In this document: in pieces, positions 7,597 through 13,129 of the stretch
Layout of the letters: each line of letters opens with the position of its first letter
Numbering within the stretch: the stretch's first letter is position 1
Origin: Thermoplasmata archaeon
GTDB lineage: Archaea > Thermoplasmatota > Thermoplasmata > Thermoplasmatales > Thermoplasmataceae
Direction: 5' to 3'
Length of the DNA: 13,129 nucleotides
Assembly (NCBI GenBank): GCA_021826795.1
Contig: JAKAYM010000043.1
Location: 1 to 13,129, forward strand
Position numbers and translations under genes: made by a program
The notes under the pieces: model-generated
Database searches by the model: none
Seen by the model: the letters and a program-made list of their open reading frames with translations, nothing else
What the model was told of the DNA's origin: nothing

Positions 7597-8022
7597 TTAA
7601 TCACTTCCGAACCAATCTGAATTCTTTACATTTGCAAGTTCTTTCAATGTCTGACTTTCCCTCATTAAATCCCTGGTAGATAAAATTCCGGAAACATTTC
7701 CACTATCAGACTTAACAATAAGGTGCCTTATGTTATGCTTGCTCATTAGTACAGCTGCCTTGGTAATTGAATCGTCCTCATGAATGAATATGAGGTTTTC
7801 TCTTGTGGCTATGTTCCCCAGAGAGGTGTTCAGTGATTTTCCATCGGCAATTGCCTTAATAATATTCCTTTCTGTTATAATTCCGGTCAGGGAGGAAGGT
7901 TCTCCGAGCAGTATAGACCCCTTATTTGCCTCTGACATTTTTTTAGTACCTTCATATACGGTTGCCTTTTCATCCATATATATAGGCTGCCTCTGCATGA
8001 TATTTTTGATTTCTAAAGTCAT
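7597..8022 (-). CDS. Two-CBS-domain protein (putative nucleotide-sensing regulator)
   Basis: A stand-alone CBS pair of 141 residues with no fused enzyme domain. CBS 1 spans about 5-60 and ends in GIITERNI; CBS 2 spans about 72-125 and ends in GILSTRDL. In the family, the G-x-x-(S/T)-x-R-D signature contacts the ribose of bound adenine nucleotides. Here repeat 2 keeps the aspartate (D118), while repeat 1 has asparagine (N53), suggesting one strong and one weakened site (inference). The C-terminal tail ELANVKNSDWFGSD is outside the domains. Such pairs typically dimerise as a disc and sense AMP, ATP or S-adenosylmethionine. It is the first gene of an operon with citrate synthase, so a role in sensing energy state for that enzyme is plausible but unproven. 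A TATA element 25 nt upstream of the ATG suggests leaderless transcription. Confidence 0.88.
   Translation of the reverse strand: MTLEIKNIMQRQPIYMDEKATVYEGTKKMSEANKGSILLGEPSSLTGIITERNIIKAIADGKSLNTSLGNIATRENLIFIHEDDSITKAAVLMSKHNIRHLIVKSDSGNVSGILSTRDLMRESQTLKELANVKNSDWFGSD
7600..7608 (-). promoter_or_regulatory. Strong Shine-Dalgarno of citrate synthase, inside the CBS gene
   Basis: GGAAGTGAT on the minus strand matches eight of nine bases of GGAGGTGAT, the archaeal anti-16S consensus, and lies 4 nt before ATG 7595. It overlaps the last codons of the CBS-domain gene. This fixes the start at the ATG and indicates re-initiation or coupled translation, in contrast to the leaderless first genes around it. 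Confidence 0.7.
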
Positions 8023-8042
8023 GTATTTAATATAGTACGATT

Positions 8043-8051
8043 TAATTTAAA
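8043..8051 (-). promoter_or_regulatory. TATA element of the CBS-citrate synthase operon
   Basis: TTTAAATTA on the minus strand is centred about 25 nt upstream of the ATG at 8022, consistent with a leaderless operon transcript. A second A/T-rich motif closer to the ATG is too near to serve as TATA for this start. Confidence 0.5.
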
Positions 8052-8145
8052 GATTATGTTCGGGAAGAATGCCCCTTTACCTAAAAATATTCTACGTTAA
8101 AATCGTCAATTAATGAATATTCCATAAACCAAAACTATTATGTAA

Positions 8146-8154
8146 TTTATAAAT
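8146..8154 (+). promoter_or_regulatory. TATA-like element near the start of the membrane-protein gene
   Basis: TTTATAAAT is a good archaeal TATA match, but its centre (8150) lies only 11-17 nt before the ATGs at 8161 and 8167. At usual spacing transcription would begin near 8175, downstream of both, leaving ATG 8194 as the first start. Either the true promoter lies further upstream and I cannot see it, or the gene starts at 8194. Confidence 0.35.
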
Positions 8155-8160
8155 ATTCTA

Positions 8161-8901
8161 ATGTTAATGCGGAATAGAAATCTTATAATTTTAATGGTAG
8201 GCATTTTACTGGTTCTGAATGGATATGAAATATATTCCAGATTTGGATATTTATTTTATCCATCACCCTATAATTATTCAGTTACGGTTAACCGGGCCAG
8301 ATTTTATACATCGCTGGATGATGGTATATTAATTGCAGGTTCATTTCTTATAGCCCTGGCTGTTTACCTCACCGTTAGGGAAAAGTACACTCTACCCAAA
8401 TTTAAGCACTTCTATCCTATTCTTGCCATCTATGCTGTAATCCTGGCGATAGCAGGTGGGATGATACATATTATACCATCAGGATACCATTATCCGCATA
8501 ATGTGGCATTTTTCTACGGCCTTCCTATGTTTACCCCGGATTTTCTTGTTTATTATTCCCATATTGTAGGATTATACATATATCCATTTCAGATAATTTC
8601 ATTAATAGCAGCTGCACTGATTGGAAGTGCTATATTTGCGTTTTCATTTGAAGGCTTGAAAATGAAAAAGGCAACGCCCATGTCCATTATCGGTGCAGTT
8701 GGAGTCTGCCCGGCATGTGCCACTGGAACTTTCTTCGGGATCGTAATAGGGGCAAGCCCGTTTCTTAGTTCCCTGTATCTAAATCAAATTTATGGTAGCA
8801 CTTTAAATGAAATTGCTATAAGCATGGTATCAATCGCCCTTCTGTTAGGGGTTTTTCTTTACATGATAAGGAAATATCGCATAACATTTAAAAGGCAATA
8901 A
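8161..8901 (+). CDS. Unknown six-helix membrane protein with CPAC motif and His-rich loop
   Basis: I do not recognise this family. The 246-residue protein has about six hydrophobic segments: roughly 5-24, 54-72, 84-105, 132-163, 174-207 (possibly a helix pair) and 214-236, with a basic C-terminal tail. Two things stand out. C183 and C186 form CPAC at the start of a glycine-rich hydrophobic stretch (GVCPACATGTFFG). The loop between segments 3 and 4 carries H103, H110 and H113 (HIIPSGYHYPHN) near many tyrosines. Both are compatible with metal binding or thiol redox chemistry in the membrane, but this is inference. The gene lies just upstream of the fix operon in the same direction, although 112 nt with a hairpin and a separate TATA element intervene. 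Start is uncertain: ATG 8161, 8167 or 8194. The 8161 start gives a positively charged N-terminus before helix 1. Confidence 0.8.
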   Translation: MLMRNRNLIILMVGILLVLNGYEIYSRFGYLFYPSPYNYSVTVNRARFYTSLDDGILIAGSFLIALAVYLTVREKYTLPKFKHFYPILAIYAVILAIAGGMIHIIPSGYHYPHNVAFFYGLPMFTPDFLVYYSHIVGLYIYPFQIISLIAAALIGSAIFAFSFEGLKMKKATPMSIIGAVGVCPACATGTFFGIVIGASPFLSSLYLNQIYGSTLNEIAISMVSIALLLGVFLYMIRKYRITFKRQ

Positions 8902-8913
8902 ATTACTATTTAT

Positions 8914-8928
8914 CTGTCATTTTGACAG
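8914..8928 (+). other. Small perfect hairpin between the membrane-protein gene and the fix operon
   Basis: CTGTCA (8914-8919) and TGACAG (8923-8928) form a perfect 6-bp inverted repeat around TTT, 13 nt after the stop codon of the membrane-protein gene. CTGTCAT recurs at 9009-9015 over the start codon of the ETF gene. It could be a 3'-end structure or an operator; short length makes chance possible. Confidence 0.35.
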
Positions 8929-8986
8929 TAGTCTGTTTATATATTTTTATACAATGAAATTTATTATTATTTCCTTTCAAAAAGAT

Positions 8987-8994
8987 TTTTAATA
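8987..8994 (+). promoter_or_regulatory. TATA element of the fixBACX operon
   Basis: TTTTAATA, preceded by a purine-rich AAAAAGA that could be the BRE, is centred about 24 nt before ATG 9014. This suggests that the operon is transcribed separately from the upstream membrane-protein gene and begins leaderless. A further A/T-rich stretch, TTTATATATTTTTATA (8936-8951), is too far for this start. Confidence 0.5.
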
Positions 8995-9013
8995 GAACTT
9001 TGCATATACTGTC

Positions 9014-10840
9014 ATGAAAGGCATTAATATTGTTGTTGCTGTAAAGCAGGTTCCGGATGCCGATGATTTAAGGATCGATCCGGTAACCAATAATCTTGTC
9101 AGGGAGGGAGTGCCAGCTATTATAAACCCTCCTGACCTGCACGCCATAGAAGAGGCACTCAGGCTCAAGGAAAAATATGGCGGAACGGTTTCTATTGTTT
9201 CAATGGGACCACCAAAGGGAGACCTGACATTGAGAGATGCCGTGGCGATGGGTGCAGATAATATATATCTTATAACTGACGCTGCAATGGTCGGATCAGA
9301 TACATGGGCAACATCGTATACAGTTTCACAGGGAGTACATAAAATTGGCAAACCGGATATCATATTATTCGGCAGGCGTGCTCTTGATGGTGAAACACAG
9401 CAGGTGGGCCCACAGACAGCAGTGTGGCTGGGTATACCAGAAATAGCATATACCGATAAAATACTCGATATAAATATGGAAACAAAGGTTGCAAAACTCC
9501 AGAGAACTACTGAATTTGACACAGAAACCCTGGAAGTCAAAATGCCATTTGTTGCAACTATTACTGAAAATTCCAACACGCCAAGGGAGGCAACACTTGA
9601 AGGTATGATAAAGTCCATGACATATCAGGTTACAAGGCTTTCTAAAACTGATATAGATGCTGATCCTAAAAAAATTGGCCTGGCTGCGTCACCTACAAAG
9701 GTTATCAGAGTAAGACCACCCCCGAAAATGAGGAATCCAGAAATCATTAAGAATGATGACCTGAATAAAACTGTTGAATTTCTTGTATCAAAAATAAAGG
9801 AATCCCTGAAAGGAATGAAAACAATGGAAAATGCCTATGAAAAACCCGACCCCGTAACAAAGGTGGATGACAGTATATGGGTCTACATAGATCATTTCAA
9901 TGGTGAGCTTAACAAAACATCACTGGAAATTCTGGGTGCAGCCAGAAGGGTTGCTGATTTAATGGATACAAAACTCGGTGCCGTAATAATCGGAAACAAG
10001 GATGAACAACTCATTGATACATCATTTAAATATGGTGCTGATGAGGTTTACTACTGTGAAGCAGAGAATGCGAAAAAATATGATAATGACATATATACAG
10101 CGGCCCTGGAAATGATGATTAATAAATACAAACCCAATTCTCTGTTCTTCCCGGGAACATCAAATTCGAGGGAATTAGCATCTACAACAGCAATAAAGGT
10201 CAATACAGGGCTTATTGCTGACTGTATTATATTCGATGTGGATGAGAAAGGTCAGCTACAGGCTACTAGACCAGATTTCGGTGGTAAGGAAACCTCTACT
10301 ATTATATGCCCGAACAACAAACCGATAATGGTAACAACCAGGGCTGGAGTGTTTTCAGCACTTCCTGAAAGAGATTTCAAGGGAAAAATCATAAAAGAAA
10401 AATTGCAAAAGGTTGATACAAGATTCAAAATAACGGATTATAAAAATATTGAAAAAACAAATGTTCTTGCAGCTGCCCAGGTTGTTGTGGGAGCCGGAAG
10501 GGGTCTTGTCAATAAGGATAACCTGAAGCTAGCTGAGGAACTTGCAGATAAGATTGGAGGAATAGTAGGAGTTAGCAAGCCACTGGCTGATGCAAACTGG
10601 TATCCACATGACAGACAGGTTGGGCAAACCGGCACTACCATCAGACCGAATCTCTACATAGCTCTCGGGATATCCGGAGCCATCCAGCATCTGGTTGGAA
10701 TCCAGGGTTCAAAGAGGATAATTGCAATAAACAGCGACCCCGAGGCACAGATATTTGAAAACTGTGATTACGGGGTTATCGGCGATGTATTCCAGATAGT
10801 TCCTGAGCTTATTAAAAAAATTGGTGATATAAATGCTTGA
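9014..10840 (+). CDS. Fused electron-transfer flavoprotein, beta-alpha (EtfBA/FixAB) chain
   Basis: A single 608-residue chain combining both ETF subunits, which shuttle electrons between dehydrogenases, NADH, quinone and ferredoxin. Residues about 1-255 are the beta (FixA) part, starting NIVVAVKQVPD and carrying GRRALDGETQQVGPQ (120-134), the form seen in NADH-binding, bifurcating-type ETFs rather than in the human-type AMP-binding protein. A charged linker (about 255-285) leads to the alpha (FixB) part, whose FAD domain shows VVVGAGRGL, WYPHDRQVGQTG (QVGQTG at 535-540), GISGAIQH (552-559) and INSDPEA. Separate subunits in bacteria are about 250-290 and 310-330 residues, so both halves look full length. 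No linker stop or frameshift is present. The 3' end overlaps fixC by 8 bases, indicating one operon. Fused ETF chains are known from archaea such as Sulfolobus. Whether it truly bifurcates is inferred from fixC and fixX. Confidence 0.95.
   Translation: MKGINIVVAVKQVPDADDLRIDPVTNNLVREGVPAIINPPDLHAIEEALRLKEKYGGTVSIVSMGPPKGDLTLRDAVAMGADNIYLITDAAMVGSDTWATSYTVSQGVHKIGKPDIILFGRRALDGETQQVGPQTAVWLGIPEIAYTDKILDINMETKVAKLQRTTEFDTETLEVKMPFVATITENSNTPREATLEGMIKSMTYQVTRLSKTDIDADPKKIGLAASPTKVIRVRPPPKMRNPEIIKNDDLNKTVEFLVSKIKESLKGMKTMENAYEKPDPVTKVDDSIWVYIDHFNGELNKTSLEILGAARRVADLMDTKLGAVIIGNKDEQLIDTSFKYGADEVYYCEAENAKKYDNDIYTAALEMMINKYKPNSLFFPGTSNSRELASTTAIKVNTGLIADCIIFDVDEKGQLQATRPDFGGKETSTIICPNNKPIMVTTRAGVFSALPERDFKGKIIKEKLQKVDTRFKITDYKNIEKTNVLAAAQVVVGAGRGLVNKDNLKLAEELADKIGGIVGVSKPLADANWYPHDRQVGQTGTTIRPNLYIALGISGAIQHLVGIQGSKRIIAINSDPEAQIFENCDYGVIGDVFQIVPELIKKIGDINA
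10823..10828 (+). promoter_or_regulatory. Shine-Dalgarno GGTGAT of fixC
   Basis: GGTGAT lies inside the end of the ETF gene, 4 nt before the fixC ATG at 10833, with the same spacing as the citrate synthase site. It supports ATG 10833, which overlaps the ETF stop codon region by 8 bases, and implies translational coupling within the operon. Confidence 0.65.
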
Positions 10841-12026
10841 TTATGATATAGTTGTTGTAGGAGCTGGACCAGCCGGTTCGGCTGCAGCACTGAAGGCGGC
10901 ATCTGAGGGAAAGAAGGTACTGGTTATAGAGAGAGGCCCCGAACCCGGATCAAAAAATGTTTCTGGAGCCATGATAAGGAAGGATTATGTAACATCGGTG
11001 TTTGGGGAGGACATGCCGTTTGAGAGAAATGTGGAAACCATTAAGCTGTCTCTTTATAATGGCAATAAACCGGTAAATATAGAATTTCACCCCGAAGGTC
11101 TTGTAACAACCGGCAGGTTAAAATTTGATAAATGGTTATCTTCTGTTTCAGAAAAGGCAGGTGCCATGGTAATTCCTAAAACCACTGCTCTCAAACTTAA
11201 CTGGGAAAATGGGGTTGCAAAATCACTTACAACAGACAGGGGAGAAGTATCGGCTAAATCCTTTGTGCTTGCAGAGGGAGTAAATTCTCTTGTTTCCATG
11301 GAATCTGGAATAAAGGGGGACTGGACTCCTGAGAATTCTGTTCAGGCAGTAAAGATGGTTTACTCAATAAAGAAGGGCGACCTGAATACACTATTTGATT
11401 TACCGGATGATAATACAGGAATGTCATGGAGGATGATTACGTCAGATCCTCTTGTTGCCGGGTTCATGTACACATACAAGGACAGCCTTGCTGTTGGGAT
11501 CGGTTCCCCCATAAAGGAACTTGTTGACAGAAAAATAAGGCCTGAAAAACTACTTGATGATTTCCTTGAGATGACCGGTTTAGCAGAAAAGGTTAAGGGT
11601 TATTCCCTCAGGGAATATTCTGCGAAGATCATTCCTGAAGGTGGATTCCCTGATATTAATGTTGCAAAGGGTAATGTCTATCTCTGCGGAGATGCAATCG
11701 GGCTTGTTGATCCCTTAACGTTTGATGGAATTACTCCAGCAATAGCATCCGGAACAATAGCCGGTGAGGCTGCAGTTTATAACTATGATAAGGAAATTTA
11801 TAGATACAACTTAATGAAGAATCCAGAAATTTCAAAGATTGCAAAGGAGAGGAAGCTGGAAACAGATTTCATGACCGGCAATAAGGCTGGAGAATACATA
11901 AATATGGTATCATCCATGCTTGAGGGCTGGGCATCAGGAGATCTGATGGGAATAAGGAACACCATGGTCAGCAATTACAGGAATCTAATACCTGACCTGA
12001 TGACTTTTGTTATGAGGATGAGATAA
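10833..12026 (+). CDS. fixC: FixC/EtfC flavoprotein (ETF-quinone oxidoreductase family)
   Basis: FAD-containing, membrane-associated oxidoreductase of the FixC/ETF-QO/geranylgeranyl-reductase-like family, expected to accept electrons from the fused ETF and reduce quinone. The N-terminus YDIVVVGAGPAGSAAA holds the dinucleotide-binding GxGxxG (G10, G12, G15), ended by E33 for the FAD ribose. The second FAD signature is CGDAIGLVDPLTFDGITPAI, with GDA at 286-288, where G/E-rich variants are usual. At 397 residues it is slightly shorter than typical bacterial FixC (about 430). It ends in a basic MRMR tail rather than the fused ferredoxin domain of mitochondrial ETF-QO; that part is provided by the separate FixX encoded immediately downstream. 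Overlap with the ETF gene and zero spacing to fixX make a single operon. Its position between ETF and FixX excludes a lipid-reductase role with good confidence. Confidence 0.92.
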   Translation: MLDYDIVVVGAGPAGSAAALKAASEGKKVLVIERGPEPGSKNVSGAMIRKDYVTSVFGEDMPFERNVETIKLSLYNGNKPVNIEFHPEGLVTTGRLKFDKWLSSVSEKAGAMVIPKTTALKLNWENGVAKSLTTDRGEVSAKSFVLAEGVNSLVSMESGIKGDWTPENSVQAVKMVYSIKKGDLNTLFDLPDDNTGMSWRMITSDPLVAGFMYTYKDSLAVGIGSPIKELVDRKIRPEKLLDDFLEMTGLAEKVKGYSLREYSAKIIPEGGFPDINVAKGNVYLCGDAIGLVDPLTFDGITPAIASGTIAGEAAVYNYDKEIYRYNLMKNPEISKIAKERKLETDFMTGNKAGEYINMVSSMLEGWASGDLMGIRNTMVSNYRNLIPDLMTFVMRMR

Positions 12027-12314
12027 ATGAGAACAGAAGAAAAATTATACACTTTGAGATATAAGAAGGACGATAAGTCGCATCTTGCAATAAAGGATGT
12101 GAACACATGTCTGGAATGCACAGCTAAATACGGTGAACCACAACCCTGTGTTTCTATATGCCCTGCTAATGTATTTTCATGGCAGAATAATAGAATAGTG
12201 ATAGGTTACGAAAACTGTGTGGAATGCGGTGCATCAAGAATTGCGTGCCCCTATGAAAACATTGACTGGAATTATCCCCGCTTCGGAAAGGGCATAGCCC
12301 TGAGATACGCATAA
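12027..12314 (+). CDS. fixX: FixX/EtfX ferredoxin-like protein
   Basis: Small iron-sulfur partner of FixC, thought to pass electrons between FixC and quinone or ferredoxin. The 95 residues contain C28, C31, C41 and C45-P in a first motif and C64, C67 and C74-P in a second, with a FixX-like end WNYPRFGKGIALRYA. In a dicluster ferredoxin fold, C28, C31, C41 and C74 would hold one [4Fe-4S] cluster, while C45, C64, C67 and residue 70 hold the other. Residue 70 is serine (codon 12234-12236), whereas FixX and ETF-QO normally have cysteine in CxECGxC. The second cluster may therefore be altered or serine-ligated (inference). The start ATG directly follows the fixC stop, with a modest GAGG at 12014-12017 upstream. 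It is the last gene of the operon, followed by a T-run. Confidence 0.92.
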   Translation: MRTEEKLYTLRYKKDDKSHLAIKDVNTCLECTAKYGEPQPCVSICPANVFSWQNNRIVIGYENCVECGASRIACPYENIDWNYPRFGKGIALRYA

Positions 12315-12340
12315 TACTATAAATATTAATTTATTTATAA

Positions 12341-12346
12341 TTTTTT
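12341..12346 (+). terminator. T-run after fixX
   Basis: Six T residues, 27-32 nt after the fixX stop and preceded by AT-only sequence, fit an archaeal oligo-T terminator for the fix operon. It abuts repeat copy 2, which begins at 12349. No strong stem precedes it. Confidence 0.4.
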
Positions 12347-12348
12347 GA

Positions 12349-12388
12349 TGATCGTGTACCATATTATGTGTATTTATAAAGGGCACCT
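12349..12388 (+). repeat. 40-bp dispersed repeat, copy 2
   Basis: Matches the reverse complement of 175-214 at 38 of 40 bases; the differing bases are 12359 and 12384. It lies between the convergent fixX and endonuclease III genes, so its internal TTTATAAAG has no gene to serve downstream. A perfect inverted repeat CATAAA/TTTATG lies at 12430-12443. No open reading frame of meaningful length follows. Confidence 0.75.
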
Positions 12389-12513
12389 ACTGTTGAACAT
12401 CTCTTTAATCTCATCTCTGAGTGATTGCACATAAAAATTTATGAGTATTTTCTGAATAAATAATAGGATTATGATTAATTACTATTTAGCCATAATAATT
12501 AATTTATAATAAC

Positions 12514-13129
12514 TCAGTTTTTCTCTTTATTACTAGTTCCTTTTATCTTTTTTGTGTATACATCAACATAATAATCACAGCATGATGAAACTGGGCATAT
12601 ATCACATTTTGGAGATACAGGTTTGCAGATATTTTTTCCGAATTCTACCATAACCGGGTTGAACTCCACCTGTAATTTTTCCGGTACGATTTCCTTAAGT
12701 GCCGCTTCTGCCTTATCCGGGTCCTTTGCATTTATAATTCCGATCCTGTTGCAAATCCTGAAAACGTGGGTGTCCACTGCTATAGCCGGTATGCCGAATC
12801 CCTGCGTCAGGACGATGTTGGCTGTTTTACTACCTCTTGCCGGAAGTTTGACCAGTTCATCATGGTTGTCTGGCACCTTTCCACCGTATTCATGGTTTAT
12901 AATTCTGGCAATATCAATAATCCTCTGTGATTTTACGTTGCTGAAACCCACATATTTTATAATTGCCTTAACGTCAGAGGGGTCGGCACCCTCCAGGCCA
13001 TATGAATCGTGGTATTTATTGTAAAGTCCCCTGGCGGCTGCATCAGTTACAATATCCTTTGTGCGGTGTGAGAGTATGGTTGTTATAAGTATCCAGAAAG
13101 GTGAGTCAGTAAACTCAAAATGATGTTCC
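12514..13129 (-). CDS. nth: Endonuclease III (DNA glycosylase/AP lyase), 5' end outside window
   Basis: Base-excision-repair enzyme that removes oxidised pyrimidines and nicks abasic sites. The frame stays open from the stop at 12514 to the right edge, giving 204 visible residues; E. coli Nth has 211, so only the N-terminus is missing. An in-frame GTG at 12949-12951 is merely the valine of YVGFSNVKSQ, not a start. Visible are the helical block SPFWILITTILSHRTKD, the helix-hairpin-helix LPARGSKTANIVL with the catalytic lysine, the aspartate loop AVDTHVFR, and the [4Fe-4S] motif C-x6-C-x2-C-x5-C in NICKPVSPKC and following residues. The hairpin reads PARGSK where PGVGRK is usual, and SHRT replaces the common SAQ(A/T)T. 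These may reflect a lineage form or a shifted substrate preference; a mismatch-specific thymine glycosylase of the same superfamily is the main alternative. Confidence 0.93.
   Translation of the reverse strand, partial: EHHFEFTDSPFWILITTILSHRTKDIVTDAAARGLYNKYHDSYGLEGADPSDVKAIIKYVGFSNVKSQRIIDIARIINHEYGGKVPDNHDELVKLPARGSKTANIVLTQGFGIPAIAVDTHVFRICNRIGIINAKDPDKAEAALKEIVPEKLQVEFNPVMVEFGKNICKPVSPKCDICPVSSCCDYYVDVYTKKIKGTSNKEKN

Noticed and set aside
7602..7604. GTG start for citrate synthase
   Set aside because: It lies within the Shine-Dalgarno sequence that serves ATG 7595, and would add only three residues not expected from the family.
8989..9618. 209-codon open frame on the minus strand opposite the ETF gene
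   Set aside because: It is fully antisense to the conserved ETF beta domain, and its serine/threonine-rich product resembles no family. It is a coding shadow.
175..12388. The inverted 40-bp repeats as the ends of a 12.2-kb transposon
   Set aside because: No transposase or integrase gene lies between them, the interior is core metabolism, and I see no target-site duplication directly outside. Independent dispersed copies explain the pair more simply.
12347..12420. C/D-box guide RNA (TGATGA near 12346-12353, CTGA near 12417)
   Set aside because: The first base before the C-box core is T instead of a purine, no convincing D'/C' pair is present, and the C-box-like core is not preserved in repeat copy 1.
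12949..12951. GTG as the start of a short 145-residue endonuclease III
   Set aside because: The frame continues to the window edge with clear Nth helices upstream (SPFWILITTILSH), so the GTG is an internal valine.
12623..13024. 133-codon plus-strand open frame opposite endonuclease III
   Set aside because: The minus strand encodes a continuous, motif-complete Nth; this frame is an antisense artefact.

Overview
The window is AT-rich and looks like chromosomal DNA of an acidophilic, aerobic heterotrophic archaeon of the Thermoplasmatales (Ferroplasma/Acidiplasma/Picrophilus-like). The grounds are a citrate synthase that closely resembles, from memory, the Thermoplasma acidophilum enzyme; an electron-transfer flavoprotein with both subunits fused, as known from archaea; and archaeal TATA elements about 24-25 nt upstream of start codons with almost no 5' leader. 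The genus is inference.

Left part (1-5327): a 307-bp stretch without a supported gene holds one copy of a 40-bp dispersed repeat and a strong hairpin. It is followed by three leftward genes: an acyl-CoA synthetase, purC (SAICAR synthetase) and a DHA2-type MFS exporter. A rightward histidine-family phosphatase comes next. purC, the exporter and the phosphatase each appear to have their own promoter and leaderless start.

Middle (5441-8901): a leftward cysteine-synthase-family gene is split by a single-base frameshift just before its C-terminal PLP-phosphate-binding motif. Further right is a leftward two-gene operon, a two-CBS-domain protein followed by citrate synthase, whose ribosome-binding site lies inside the end of the CBS gene. 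A rightward unknown six-helix membrane protein with a CPAC motif and a histidine-rich loop follows.

Right part (9014-12314): a tight rightward operon encodes a complete FixABCX/EtfABCX-type system: fused ETF beta-alpha, the FixC flavoprotein and the FixX ferredoxin. The family links NADH oxidation to reduction of quinone and ferredoxin (flavin-based electron bifurcation), or passes electrons from dehydrogenases to quinone. Here FixX carries serine at an expected cluster-ligand cysteine. A 199-bp gap with the second, inverted copy of the 40-bp repeat separates it from a convergent endonuclease III gene that runs off the right edge.

Together the genes point to acyl-CoA/acetyl-CoA metabolism feeding citrate synthase and the ETF/quinone system, plus purine synthesis, sulfur amino acid metabolism, export and base-excision repair. 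Least explained are the inverted 40-bp repeat pair with a possible small transcript at the left copy, the frameshifted cysteine synthase, the FixX substitution, the CBS-citrate synthase coupling and the CPAC membrane protein.
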